Below are positions 1-11,751 of a stretch of DNA of 64,000 bases, one piece after another. Made by a program: the position numbers and the translations under genes. The first letter of the stretch is position 1. Every line of letters starts with the position of its first letter. A model generated the notes under the pieces. That model saw only the letters and a program-made list of their open reading frames with translations, was not told where the DNA came from and did no database searches. The stretch covers positions 4,861,671 through 4,925,670 of the forward strand of contig CAJSYZ010000002.1 in NCBI GenBank assembly GCA_910574455.1, written 5' to 3'. This DNA comes from Trichaptum fuscoviolaceum (taxonomy: Eukaryota; Basidiomycota; Agaricomycetes; Hymenochaetales; Trichaptaceae).

Positions 1-264
1 AACACCTCGTCCCGCCATGGAGAAGGAGCTGAAGAAACAAGAGAAGGATCTCTCAGATGATATCACCAACTTGAATAAGAAGGTCTGCCTAACTATCCAT
101 GTAGCACCTGTTGTTCGTTCTGACCCACGCTTCAGGCAAAATATCTTGAAAAGCAGTTCTTGGAGGCGCAAGCCAGGTTACGCGACATTGTATGTTGTTC
201 TCCTATTATTATGAGCAAGGCTAATGGCAAAATTATGTAGTTTCAGAATGCGCCTCAGAGCTGA
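1..264 (+). CDS. Prefoldin subunit 1 (C-terminal part)
   Basis: Prefoldin subunit 1 is a beta-type subunit of the hexameric prefoldin chaperone, which passes unfolded actin and tubulin to the CCT chaperonin in the cytosol. Only the 3' end lies here; the gene enters from the left edge. The frame through the ATG at 17 gives a heptad-rich helix (KKQEKDLSDDITNLNKK). An intron at 83-135 is followed by AKYLEKQFLEAQARLRDI. A second intron from 190 to about 246 leads to a short NAPQS tail and TGA at 262-264. The pattern aligns with the C-terminal coiled coil of PFDN1 (KIKELEQKKSYLERSV in the human protein, recalled). The N-terminal helix and beta hairpins are outside the window, and the ATG at 17 is probably an internal methionine. 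Confidence 0.7.
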
Positions 265-608
265 GTCCTACGGGAGTCAACTAAACATAATCTGTATTAT
301 TAGGATTCATTGAAATCAACGTTCAACTGTAGCAATATGCATATGATCTTCTTTCGTTATCATGCTTTCGCATACCGACCATTTTAATAGGAAAAACGCG
401 GTAGAAGAGATTACTTACTTGCTTTCTGCGGCTTGGCATACCACAAGATGGAAAGTGATGTTCATACTTGTATGATTCATAGCACTCAGGCTGTAAATCC
501 GTCTATATTGGTATGGTGTAGATTAGCCGAGTGCCCACGCGAGTGAGCTTTTTGTCACAGTTGTTCGTGTTCTTCCTGCACCTGCACCTCAATATCCATA
601 TCAGCAAG
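265..608. other. Intergenic, 3' UTR and promoter
   Basis: This stretch lies between the prefoldin stop and the ATG of the EF-hand gene. It is AT-rich with no convincing open frame. It should hold the prefoldin 3' UTR and the promoter of the next gene. No repeat or RNA gene was seen. Confidence 0.6.
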
Positions 609-1960
609 ATGTTGAGCAGGACACTTGCACTTTTGCAGCTTCTCTTCTCTACAAGTCTTGTCCTTGCTCATGGCGACCACCATGAAGAACACGGCAGCGC
701 GAGTTGGCAATACGCGCAGAGACACGTACGCGGACAGCATACAGTACTTGAATTATTGATCACTAACTCTACGAGTAGATGGCCACTGAACACCACATGT
801 AGGCTTGATACTTCTCATAGTAATCTTCATGGAAAGCACTTAATGCTACCTCTGGGCTAGTGACTCTTTCGACCCGAAGAGCTTCTTCCTCATACACGAC
901 CTGAACAGGTAACACCCTTCTTTAACATCCACGAACTGGAGCTCACTGCTTGCTACGTATCTCAGCGATGGAGTTCTAGACAAGGAAGAAATCCAAGCTG
1001 TTTATGGTGTTCACCACCCTTACTCGCAAAAACAGTCCCCCGATGAGAAAGCACACCAGGAAAAGGCGGATCATATTGTCAATGTTGTACTCAATATCAT
1101 GGATAAGAATAAGGATGGGAAAATCACTCTGGAAGAATTCGAGGCATCTGGAATCAGTGCTCTTCCAAGCTTTGAAGGTCTAGGTGCTGAAGGACACCAC
1201 TACGATGTAGAAAGCGGTGAGTAATACATGCATCATTCTATTATGTGGAAACTGATGGTTCGCGCAGAGTTCTTCCTCCATCACGAGGGTTTGTTATGCA
1301 GTCTCATACAAACGCCTGCCAGAAGCTAACTGTACTAATAGAGCAATTCCACTCGACTCCGGAGACACAAACTGATGAATCATACGTGCATCCAGAGGAT
1401 ATCGAGCACTTTGCGCAGCACGAGGACATCGAACGTCAAGAGGTCGTTAAGGAGGCCAAGTTTCAAGGCATCTCTGTGGAAGAAGCTTTGGCAGAGCATG
1501 AACGAGCAGAACAGCTAGCAGCAGAGCAGGAACGCCAGGAGCACCAGGAGCCGGTGGCCGGAGAGCCAGTCGCCGAATTCGAACCCCCACCGCACCCCCA
1601 TGACGACCAACAAAGTCAAGAACCGGAGCGGGTCTCTACTCCACCGAAGATCCAGCGTCAGCCGCCACCTGAAGAAATCGATCCTGCGGTCAGGTACCAG
1701 AACGCGCGTCAGGATGGTGAACGATACGGAGAGTGGGGTTCAGGTGCAGGCGGGTACAAAGTCCCCAAGACCCCCAGTGAACGCATGAGGTTTGTACAAA
1801 ATCCCATCATTCTTTCCCAGCTCTTTTCTAACTGATAAATTTCAACAGGAAGAACGTGCCATACAAAGTGAGTTTCTGGCCTCTGTCTGGATTCAAGTTT
1901 ACTTACACCGCTACCCTGTACATGTAGTATAAATTCCGTCGCAACTGGGGTGATTTCTGA
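609..1960 (+). CDS. SSP120/nucleobindin-like secretory-pathway EF-hand protein
   Basis: This is a secretory calcium-binding protein resembling yeast Ssp120 and animal nucleobindins. Eight exons were assembled: 609-725, 779-798, 861-908, 966-1216, 1268-1288, 1342-1789, 1849-1867 and 1928-1960. The N-terminus (MLSRTLALLQLLFSTSLVLA) is a clear signal peptide, followed by a His/Glu-rich stretch (HGDHHEEH). Two EF-hand loops are visible: DLNSDGVLDKEE, split by the intron at 909-965, and DKNKDGKITLEE. The second half is Glu/Gln/Pro-rich and highly charged. The tail encoded by the last two small exons is basic and aromatic (YKFRRNWGDF), as in fungal relatives. The start was chosen because only it yields the signal peptide; the in-frame upstream ATG at 531 would bury it. 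Role in Golgi or cargo sorting is inferred from the yeast family. Confidence 0.8.
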
Positions 1961-2312
1961 AGTATAGTTACGCTCTTGTTTTCCTTAGCTTTGTCTTCGG
2001 TGGATTGGATTTGTCATTGTTCGTATGTCATTCATATATTATTCGTTTCTTAACAAGTTCACCATGTTGGAGTTGTCTTTCCCTCGAAGAGTCGATACTT
2101 CGTATTCCTGTATAGATGGACTTCATTGATATCTGAAGTTAACTATTGCAGTCAGCTCAGAGCAAGGGCATCGAATAACTCAAGGATTCTGGCTGGTGTA
2201 AATCTGGAAAGCCTTACAGGTCCTTACCCAGATGTTCTGATACTTTGCAGCCCTTCGGTGAATAGAGAAAGTGGTGTTTACAACATTCTGAAGACTGGAT
2301 TTATTTTAACTG
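1961..2312. other. Intergenic between convergent genes
   Basis: The space between the EF-hand gene and the opposing coiled-coil gene holds the two 3' UTRs. Around 2297-2326 an imperfect inverted repeat (GGATTTA ... TAAATCC) sits at the end of the minus-strand gene. Nothing else was recognised. Confidence 0.5.
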
Positions 2313-3096
2313 TCACAGTAAATCCAGACGCACCATCTGTGTGGCGGTAGCTCGGACTGCCTCTATCGTCTCCTGATGCTGTCTTACGCTATCCGCTCTC
2401 CAGGCTAAAGGTTAATATGAGTTTGTGTTTGAGAAATTTGGATGGAAAAGCAATCTACCTTCTGCTAGACTGTCAGTAGATGTTTGCATACGTTCGCCTT
2501 GCTCACTCAACAACTCTAGAACCTGTTCAATAGCTGAAAATAGTCATTAGTAAATGAGAATCCGATAGCAGCGAGCTCGACTTACTGGGTTGACCAGCAT
2601 TCGCTTCACGTTCTGCCTCACGTTCCGCTCTCTCTTGCTCCCTATCATGCAGGATTCCTCGGGCGAGTTGAATGAATTCGTCTTGCCTTGCTTCCTTTTC
2701 TTCTCGATGGCCTTGTTTCTCATTCCACCGCTCTTCCATAAGCTTGTGTCTTTGGGCCATTTCCTCTCGTTGTTGATGAATCAGGGTCGTGATGCCATTC
2801 AACTGTCCGCGTACGACTTCTTCGCGTTCAAGTGCATCTGTTCTTTCCCTTTCCATCCGTTTGAGCAGCTCGTTACACGCTGTACTTTTCCGAGTGCGAG
2901 CTCCTCGCGGGCTTTGGTTGAGGTCCTCCAGGACACGTGCGAGCTCTTCTCGACCACGAGCTCTTTCTTCATCCATCGAACGTAGATGCTCATCACACCC
3001 TTCCTTCGCTCGACTAGCAACAGTATCGTTCTTTTCTTGACGCATAGCAGCAGGAGCCTTCGCTTCGGCATACTTCGCCGTACATTCTTTCATCAT
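2313..3096 (-). CDS. Charged coiled-coil protein of unknown function
   Basis: The product is almost entirely a charged coiled coil rich in Glu, Arg, Lys and Gln (for example EREEVVRGQLNGITTLIHQQ). Exon 1 spans 2586-3096 and begins at a double ATG (3096 and 3093). A 52-nt intron at 2534-2585 leads to a second exon (TIEQVLELLSEQGERM). A third exon (AWRADSVRQHQETIEAVRAT) is reached if an intron with a TTTAG acceptor is removed, ending at TGA 2313-2315. Without that second splice the frame would end a little earlier, near 2413. I recall similar coiled-coil proteins in agaricomycetes that carry an extra conserved C-terminal segment, which I do not see here, so this copy may be 3'-truncated. No catalytic motif, signal peptide or membrane segment is visible. 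It has a short 5' space before the GH6 gene downstream end at 3204. Confidence 0.55.
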
Positions 3097-3203
3097 AACG
3101 AAAAATAAAATTTATGCGGATTCCGAAGCTGTTTACAAACCCCATTCGCATGGGTTGCCTAGATAAAAGAATACATAAATAAGGCAGAGCAAAAGGTGAC
3201 TCT

Positions 3204-4615
3204 TTACGCCGAAAGCGGAGGGTTGGCATTCTGGACCAGAGTCTCGAAGTACGACTGGAACCAGGTGCCGGCTTCGGGTGCGGGCTGAGCAGCGTCAGAT
3301 TGACCACAATCTGAAATCATTCTATCAGCCACAATACACTCGTATTTAACGATGAAGCTACTCACGTGAGTCGTAACGTGTTGAGCTGGTATCGGACGTT
3401 CCGTCTGATTCACCCGGTGGCTTTACCCAAACAATGGAATCAATGAGGTCATTGCCAGTGTCCGTAGAAGGACGAGGTCCAAGGCCAGCACCTAGCAAAC
3501 GGAGGAATATCAGTTGCGCACGTCCAGGCATTGACCATATTCTGCCTATGAATGCATACCCAAGACGTTGCACCAGTCACCTTCCGCAGTGCGGATGCCA
3601 GACACGCCAGAACGACTCTGGTCAACGATAAATTGCGCCGGGAAGTTGTTCTGTGTGAGCAGAGGGGCAAGCGCGTTGATGTATAACTCCTCGTCGTAAT
3701 TCGGGTTGGGAGACTGTGCCGGATCTTCCGCTCCACGGAGCAGGTTGTAGTTAGAAACGTCAGTTGCAAGACCGCGGACAGTTGCGCCCGATCCAGCACC
3801 CTGTAGGACTTGTGCGAAGAGTTGAGCAGCAGGCGTGATGTTGGCGGGCCAGCCAAGCCATCCGGAATGTCCGGCGTCAAGATAGAGCCAGACGTTGTCT
3901 TGCTGGAGCTTGCTGATTGCGTAGGATACGAGCTCCTAAAGACGGTGAGACTTATGAGATCTATCAATAGTTGCGAACTTCTCATGCTGTCTCACAATGT
4001 AGGTGCTCTCCGCATTGGCGCACTTTGCGACACTCAGGTTCGTCACGAGGTTGGCGAGACCATCTGGTTCAACGACGAAGACAACACGAACATTCGGGTA
4101 TTCTGGAATCCAAGTTAATATTGCACTGCAAATTTTAGTAGAACACACACGTTCGACCTGCGCTGCGATGGCGTCAATGTACTCCTGGTATAGTTCAGCA
4201 CCGCCGTCAGCGATGCTGTACTCGCCAGCAGATGACTCTGCTGCGCAATCACGGTCGGGCAAGTCGTAAATTACGGCCTGCACGACCTGAGTGCCTCCCG
4301 CGGCGTCTGCGGCAGCGAGGTACTCTCCGAGGGTGGGTACCTTAGCAGCAACATCCATCCAGAAGAAGACGGGTACTTGTTCCACGAGAGCGGCCTGGGA
4401 AGCCAATGTCGCGTCGGTGATGCTTGCTCTATAGTTCAGTATATGCATTTAGTCGGTTCATCAAGAACAACGTACTTTCCAACAGCAGCCTGGACTTCAG
4501 CAACGTAGCTGGGGATTAAGAACGTTGTTGCACCGTCCCATGGGTTACCAGTGCCCGCAGATTGGACAAAGGCAGGTACACAGGCGATAAGAGCAGCGAG
4601 GGCAGAGAACTTCAT
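3204..4615 (-). CDS. GH6 cellobiohydrolase without a cellulose-binding module
   Basis: GH6 enzymes are secreted inverting cellulases that release cellobiose from non-reducing cellulose ends. The first exon (4476-4615) encodes a signal peptide (MKFSALAALIACVPAFVQSA), and the catalytic domain follows directly (GTGNPWDGATTFLIPSYVAE). The CBM1 and Ser/Thr linker common at the N-terminus of fungal Cel6A are absent. Family signatures seen are YDLPDRDCAA, which contains a catalytic-region Asp, VEPDGLANLVTN with the second active-site Asp region, and VWVKPPGESDGTSD near the C-terminus. Several short introns interrupt the gene; the last (3311-3365) splits a His codon, giving YDSHCGQSDAAQPAPEAG. The usual GEC cysteine that pairs with this SHC cysteine is a serine here. 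The product is about 400 aa, the expected size for a bare GH6 domain. Regulation is not evident from sequence. Confidence 0.9.
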
Positions 4616-5925
4616 TTTGTTAGCAGGAGACCGTACACGATACTTGAGCTGGATCGTGAAGAGACAGGTTTTTGTTGTCCGTCATTTTATAGGCCACAGA
4701 AATTTACCTTGCGGTACTTCTACCGAGCACAGGGGCAACATCGGATTCTGGCAAGATGCAGCTGATGATTTTAAGCGACAGCTCATAGGATGAAATGTCG
4801 ACTGCGAAGGATGAGCTGCTGACCATTCAATTCACGAAACTAAAGATCATAGGCCGGATGCAAAAGGGGGACCACCTCCCGGCAATATGGCAGACTTCGC
4901 CAGGGTCATATGTTCTGAGCGCGGGAAACTATCATGAGTGGGGCGGTATTCCCAGTCAAGTTCCGAGATCCTTCAACGCGTACGACGTCTTTACACCTGT
5001 CAGTGAGTATAGAGCCCTTCTTATACAGATGTGGCCACAAAGTGTAACATTCTGGTCCTAAACAAATACCCTGTCAGAGATGTCTTCAATCATCAACCAA
5101 AGGAACTGACCTGATGTGAGAAGAGCTGACATGCTAATTACCGGGTTGGATAGCATGCATAAGTTGCTCCCCATACCTATGTTAGGCAGTGCTTGTTGAG
5201 GCAAAGTGGTGGCTCGGATCCAGAAAAAAACGGGCTAATTCAATGCTGAGTATTTTTAGTATAGTAAGGCCGAAGTAGCAATACTATGGAAAAATAGTTG
5301 TCGAAAGTTGCATTGGATATCGCCTAATATTGATGAAATAGTATGTTATTCCAAGAACTACACCGAGTAGAAATGTGAGGGAAGCAACGAGTGCCGACAT
5401 AAGACCGTGTTGGACGGCAACAAACGCTTGAAGTCAAGGAAAAACACAGGAGTAATTGGAGCAATATGTTTTTGGTGCCAAGAAGGGTTGACTTGGAATG
5501 AATCAGTGATGGCGACATAAGTCTTCGACAGATCACAACCTTCCGGTCGAGCTCAGAAGTCAGCCAGCCGCCAGCGTGTTTGGTCCGAAACCCGCATTGC
5601 ACTTGCAGCTTGAGCACATCCAGAGACCGTGTCGTTCGAATATCAACAGTAAAAGCTCGTAGAGTTGAGGTCGAATACCACTCTTGATCAGATAGTTCAG
5701 CTTTACAGTAATCGTACGGTGATGCACGTTGAAGTTAAAGGTGTCGAGCAAGACGTCAACCCGGGGTTCTTGAAGTTACGTCACCTTCAGGTTGACCCAG
5801 TGGACGGCACGGTCGACGTACCTCTTACCTTCACCGGCACAACTCCAGCCTGAAGGCAGCCATTCTTATGAATTTCATGCGTCCACATCAGCGCCGCTCT
5901 CAGTGAATACTCTCAAGGTAGTTTA
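4616..5925. other. Intergenic with possible relic at 5560-5853
   Basis: This 1.3 kb separates the divergent GH6 and PFA4 genes and should contain both promoters. Most of it has no convincing frame. On the plus strand 5665-5853 gives a peptide ending in DPVDGTVDVPLTFTGTTPA that looks protein-like. It lacks a credible start, and upstream frames are closed by stops, so it may be the eroded 3' end of a gene. No family can be named. Confidence 0.35.
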
Positions 5926-7938
5926 ATGGGTCGTCTCTTGGGCCGCATCTGGGTCGGGTTTACGACGTGCCTCATTGCCTTCATTGCATACTCATCTCAA
6001 ATATTCATAATCTGGCCATGGTACGGCCGTGTCGTTTCCGTCGAGCTAATAAAACTCCTTCTACCATTCAAGTGAGTGTCACATCTTCTCAAGAAAGGAA
6101 TTATGCCTGAGTTCAGGTCGTCAGCGTCCTTGTAGGCCTGCTGTACTGGAATTACTACTTGACAGTCATCACTGATCCTGGAAGGGTGCCGAAGTCATGG
6201 GTATGTCTGTCTGCTAGCTGTTGTCACTATTTGTCTCACAGTTTCCTGCAGGAACCAAATACACAATCAGGAGAAGGCTATGAAGTAAAGCGACTGACGG
6301 GTACACCGCGGTATTGCAGAATGTGCAATGAATACAAACCTCCCAGAGCTCATCACTGCCGTCAGTGTCGAAGGTGCGCATTTCATCCTCACAGACCTCC
6401 GCATATCCCTTATGCAAATTCTCTAGGTGTGTATTGCGTATGGGTAAGCATTGCTGCCAACACTCGTAATCAGCCGTACCCGTAACTTCAGGTAGATCAC
6501 CACTGCCCATGGGTGAACAACTGTGTCGGGTACTACAATTATGGTCACTTCGTCCGTTTTCTATTTTTCGTCGATGTTGCGTGCTCGTACCACTTGTTGA
6601 TGGTCACCAAGAGAGCGTTGGATGCTGTTAATGGCTACGTATGGGTATGTCTAGTCTCTGCTAAATTATATGCTATTAATTCACTATTGGCCTTTCAGGA
6701 TGGACCGGATGCTACGGAGTTTATCTTCTTGATTTTAAACTATGTAACTTGCGTCCCAGTACTGCTATGCGTCGGTGGCTTTAGGTGAGTCCCTTTCTAT
6801 CAGCGGTCCGGTTTATTACTTACGTAGAAATAGCATTTACCACTTTTATTGCTTATCAGTGAATACCACGACTATTGAAGGCTGGGAGAAGGACAAAGTT
6901 GCGATGATGGTTAAGAGGGGTAAAATACACGAAGTACGGCCCCTCTCCCTCTTTCATTTTGCGAGAGAAAACTGACGACGTTTATATTAAGGTGAAATTC
7001 CCTTACGTAGGCCTCTTTAATACCTCGCCTAACTTTGAAGAATACTAAACTTCGGAAAGAATATCGGTATGCGGAAAAATATAGAAACCATACTGGGCCA
7101 AAATCCTCTCTTGTGGTGTTGCCCATCTGTCCCACAAGGTGATGGTCTGAAGTACCAGGTCGTGGAAACAGATGGTAGGTGGATCGAGCTTAATTATAGA
7201 CGACGAGAAGAGGACGACGAGGATGTAGGCCATGAAGCCTAGCGGGAAATATTTTGTGAGAGCCGTGTCCTCTCTTCACCTTGATTGTGAGCACTCACGT
7301 TTGATCATACCTTCAATTAGCTTTCAACCATCTTTACTCGACCTCTTGTCTTCTATATTTATTGGTTTTCTCGATTATCTATATATCGTCGCTCACAAAA
7401 TGAATATTTTCCAGGTGTGGATGCTCAACCCTGGCCACCGGAGGATCCGAGTAGATTCAGAGTCCATCCAGACTACGCTTCTGTAGATGACGATGATCAC
7501 CAGCTTGTCCTTCCTAAGTCACCCTGGACATACGAAAATGGATCTGTCAATCCAAACCTTCAGCCTTCAAGTGCTTACCGGCGGGCGTCGAAGAAGAAGA
7601 CGAACGACAAATTCGTCTCCAATGTTCCTCCTTATCATCCAGACTACGTCGAACCTTCGGCAACATCGCACCATCAATCTCCCTCATATGATGATGACTC
7701 TTCCTCGTCGAGAGACAGCGATCACCTCCGATATTCAGGCAGTGTGGTTCGCGAGGGATCGGAAGGGTACGAGGTGAAGCAAGTTGATAGAGAGGAGATA
7801 TTGAGAAGATACATTCTAAGTCGTGGGGAGGAGGTCGGGCATTATCGTCGATACGCCCCGGAGACATCTAGCGAGGAAGACGACAAACTTAGTGAAGAGT
7901 TGGAAGCTGATGACTTACCTTTGGGGGCCGAAGCTTGA
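5926..7938 (+). CDS. PFA4: DHHC palmitoyltransferase Pfa4
   Basis: This is an S-acyltransferase of the Pfa4 branch; in yeast Pfa4 sits in the ER membrane and palmitoylates the chitin synthase Chs3. The gene starts at ATG 5926 with two hydrophobic segments ([16 protein letters not shown], then a second after the first intron). The cysteine-rich domain reads [19 protein letters not shown]. Small introns then join CVLRM to [20 protein letters not shown], which carries the catalytic DHHC and the zinc-binding Cys/His. Two further membrane segments follow ([15 protein letters not shown] and [20 protein letters not shown]), then the post-TM motif region [10 protein letters not shown]. The C-terminal cytosolic tail from about 7417 is acidic, Ser-rich and ends [14 protein letters not shown]. 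All expected catalytic residues are present. The exon encoding CVLRM is very short (about 17 nt), which automatic predictors may miss. Confidence 0.9.
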
Positions 7939-8146
7939 TTTTTTTTTTACTTATGGACCATGCATTAAAGAAGATGACGTATATTATAATGAGATACCCA
8001 CAGGACATTAATTCGTACTACACACACTTTATGAAGAGAAAATAGAGAGACATTGGTTTTACAGATACTACACAAAGCTAATAATTGAATCAATATCAAC
8101 AATCCCGATAAATATCACCACAACAATCCGTGATCAGTGATTGAGA

Positions 8147-10600
8147 TTAAGCACTTCTCCGTTCAACGAAAACCTTCCACATAACGTTATTGCCCTTCTT
8201 GCCGATCTCAAGAATATGACTGCCGGTATTGACTTCGACGTCCCATTCTCCACCTAAACTTATCGCCTCCGTGACTTCTTTCGACTTCGGTTGTACTTGC
8301 ATACCATCTAGTTTCACAACCACATCATCTAGAGATGGTGTACTCGAGGATGTACGTTTGTGCTTCGGACTTGTAGACGATGAGACTGCTTTCGTGCCAA
8401 CTGACTCCTCTTTTCCTGAAGCTGCAGTCTTGCGGACATGGGCTATCTTTCGAGGCCGACCTCGGCCGCGTTTCTTCTTCGGCGATTCTGAAGCATGATC
8501 AGTCTTGTCCTCGTCCCCTTGATCATTTTCGTCCTCTTCAGCTTCTTCTTCCTCCTCTTCCATCGCAAAGTGTATGTTTCGAATAACAAGACTGGTTTCA
8601 AGACCTGCCAGTCGCATTGCCCACGACTTCACGCCATCTTCGCTGCTCAAGTCCAGCTTCCTGCCCAGCGGTTGCGTCACCAGACGGACGTGACGGATTC
8701 CAGCAGCGCTTGGGTGTATTGATGCCGCAGGTTTGGACATTTGCAGTATGCTCGCAGCAGTCGCCGGTGCAGGTGTAGCCGAATTTCGAGCAGGTGCTGG
8801 TGCAGGTGTAGGTACGGAGGAAGGTGCTGGCGCCACAGCGGGCTTGGCTGTTTGCGGTACATGAGGTTGCGGTGTGTAATGACTTGCTGTATAGCTATAC
8901 GAAGTCTGTGCGGTAGGAGTGGCTGTGAAAGTCGATTGTTGCGCTTTGTACACTGGCTTGGCTTGGGCTGTAGCCTGCGGTTTAGCCGACGTTGGTGTAG
9001 AAGAAGAGGCGGTAGGGGTAGAGGTAGGGATTGATACGTTCGCGGGAGCTGTTGGTGGCGATTTGACTTTCTGTTTCTTGGCTGGGTGAGTGGCATTCAC
9101 TCCGTTCGCTTGTTTAGGGACAGTTATATCTGCGGAACTACCAAGACCTGGGAGCTGTTGGCTAGCGTAAACTGCAGAGGATGTATTTGTATCAGTGGTT
9201 TGCAGCGGAGCTGTTGCTGAGCTTTTGGTGTCCTTACTACCCCCGGCCATAGGTAGTTTAAGCATAATCTTCTTCGGTGCGACAACATCCTGTGGTGAAG
9301 TCGGGTCGAGATCGCTGGCATTGTTCAGGCCATATTTAGCAGGCAAATGGTTCATTATCTGGTGGAAGTAGTCCTAAAGAATAAAAGAATCTGAGCCCAT
9401 GGAATTGAAGTGACTTCAGAGATGCTGGCTCACCTTCATTGTGATTGCATCTTGCCAAATTTCGGATTGATCTTCGTTAAACTCCATAGCATTCGCGAAC
9501 ACGAGTTCAACATCATCCATGAAGTCCTTGACGGCCGTATATTCTTTTCGTTTGATCTTTTTCTACGAGGCACGGTCACATCTTTGCAAGCAAGACGAAA
9601 GAAGATTACACATACGAAGATATCTTCAATACAGATAGGTCGCTTTATCAGCTTGTAGTATATTGGCCATTTCTTTCTTGAAGGGAGATCCATAAACGCA
9701 GCGCAAACCCGACGGCCCCTATGAGGATAGTTAGAACAATGGTTTTGGTTCAGAATAGATCAGCCATACTCTTGGTCTGTCTTTGCAGTAAGCTTCTGAA
9801 GACGATTCTTCATGAGGCGATGGATATTTGTGCCCTTCTCTTTCTTCTTGCCCTCTTCATCACCCTCCCCCTCAACATCGACATCGTCGTCATCGCGTCG
9901 AACAATCTTGTCGATTTCCTTGTTCGCGAGTTTCTTGATGAAAATAATGCAACGAGTGCTTTAATGAGAATGCGTTCTTGGAGAGTGATCGTGGCAAAGC
10001 CAGCTGGGCAAACTCACCTGTAATGTCTTTGCATCTTTCCATATCACGCTCTCTCTTTGATTATATTTCTTCGCATTCTTGAAGCACATCTCGAGGTCCT
10101 GCCGAAGTTCTTCAAGGCTTGAGTAGGCATTCTCGTCCAGCTTGATCTTGACATCGTCGAGTGCTATTGGATTCTTGATTATCTCGTAGTAGTCGGGATA
10201 CTGTCTTTTCGAGGGCAGTCGCATGAACAGGGGAGCAATGGGCCGCCCTCTATATCCATGGTGGTAGGTGTATCAAGCATAGGTCGGACAGCAAATTATT
10301 TGTAAGATAAAGGGTGAGCAATGAGCATTCGCGCTTGCAATGTGTTTCATATGCGGCAGTCACTTACTCCTTGTCCACCGCGTCCTTCACTGTGTGCCAC
10401 ACCTTTAGTCCTTCCTCTGTTACTTCCTCTGGACTCATTGTTGGCCCCTCATCTTGCTCCTTCTCGTCGCGCTCGCTGCTTGCATCTGCCTCGCCCATTT
10501 CAACATCCTCTGTTGATGGCTCGTTCGAGTCGGCATCCTTACGACGCTTCGGTCGCGGAGCGTCAACATCCATATTTGCCTCCACCTCGCGCTTGACCAT
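8147..10600 (-). CDS. RSC4: Double-bromodomain RSC chromatin-remodelling subunit Rsc4
   Basis: Rsc4 is a subunit of the SWI/SNF-type RSC remodeller and binds acetylated histone H3. The first exon (10364-10600) encodes an acidic N-terminus with a basic nuclear-localisation-like patch (RPKRRK). Bromodomain 1 lies at about 9961-10224 (YPDYYEIIKNP, then EMCFKNAKKYN). Bromodomain 2 lies at about 9360-9700 (WPIYYKLIKRP, then the asparagine-containing ELVFANAMEFN). The last exon (8147-9355) encodes a long Pro/Thr/Ser/Ala-rich linker, an acidic run, an AT-hook-like KKKRGRGRPRK segment and a conserved C-terminal domain ending WKVFVERRSA. The two bromodomains plus this C-terminal domain distinguish it from BET proteins. 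The start at 10600 is the first ATG giving the nuclear N-terminus. Another RSC subunit (Rsc9) lies near the right end of the window. Confidence 0.85.
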
Positions 10601-11751
10601 TATGCTCTCCTTGTATGGAATAGAGATTTGCTTGAAGAGATGCTTTCGAATAAGCGTATGCTATCGACGGGAGCTTGATGTTCCCCGACAGCGGGCGTTG
10701 CTGACGTTCCGAAGCGTACTACCATATCACGTGATTGATGCGTGGCGAATACCGCGTCGTGCTGCATTTGTGTACTGTTGTTGACGTGTTCTTCTCCCAT
10801 CGACTCTCATATCAGAACCCTCGCCAGTTAACAAATAAGCTTGCGTTACTCCGCTGCACCTGCCAAGTCTACCATGGTGCACACCATCCCAAGCTCATCT
10901 GATAGTTTTCATGACATTGGCAAGATCGGTGATAAAGCAAGGTTCTGTGACAGCACTCATTCCTAGCGTTGAGTCTTTTTGCACTCGTTTAACCCTTTAC
11001 ATCTCACCAATGTGCTCCTCTGTCGAACAGCAGCTTCTTTCTGCCAAGTAGGACTCAAAATGACCTTCATAATTTTACATCGGAGCACAACACGCCAAGT
11101 CCTTGGGCGCCTTTGGAGGCGAGTCCGTCTTCTTTACCTACGCATCTTCTATTCCAAAGTTCCGAAGAAGTCTATCACCCACTAAAGCTTGTTTCCAGCG
11201 GTCTCCTCGTTGAGATCAGCGCTTGCTTTTCTCAATTTATCTTGCTCTTTGAAAATTCGTTGCGTGTGGGCTGATGGCGCGCACTCTAGAAAACTTTTGA
11301 ACATTCTATTAGCTCGATCAGACTTAGTTTCGGCGCATTTGACGTGAACATATGTTGATCGTCGGTTTCTATTCTTTCTGTGTGGGAGCCTGGGCTTGAC
11401 ACTGGCTTTCGCTTGGGCTGAGCAAGCAACAATCTTCTAGGTTGTTTTGCTACGGGAGCTAGGGGTAACGTAACCGAATCCAAGGTCTGGTACAAAAGGC
11501 TGCAATGCATGCTAGGGGATACTGCTGCTACCAGAGCCCATATCCGGTCGTCGATTAGGACTTGTTGCCAGACAGCCGTTGCGTCACCAGGGAAGCGTGG
11601 ATCGCAGTACTGCCCGATCAAGACACGGCCATCACCATATACGCGTGTGTGATCGAGTAGTATTAAATCATTTAAAACCTCTCCTTCCTACACCATCTCT
11701 CCTCTACTCTCTACGGTTCCTGGAACTCCTCACACCGCAAACTGAAGCTCA
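10601..11751. other. Intergenic with coding-like minus-strand fragments
   Basis: This lies between the divergent RSC4 and desaturase genes. On the minus strand three stretches look protein-like: an open frame from about 11680 to 11286 without an ATG start (VYGDGRVLIGQYCDPRFP); one from about 11440 to 11182 directly after a CTAG acceptor-like site (SDRANRMFKSFLECAP); and 11137 to 11075 (KKTDSPPKAPKDLACCAPM, then stop). The last ends in a CaaX-like CAPM. I could not join them into one clean gene with standard introns, so they may be exons of an unpredicted small gene or a decayed one. The desaturase promoter must lie in the right part. Confidence 0.3.

Noticed and set aside
2590..2985. Plus-strand Phe/Ser/Leu-rich frame at 2590-2985
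   Set aside because: It is the antisense of a Glu/Lys-rich coiled-coil exon, which always yields such a composition.
8741..9096. Arg/Gln-rich frames on both strands within RSC4
   Set aside because: They are shadow frames of the Pro/Thr/Ala-rich linker of the bromodomain protein.
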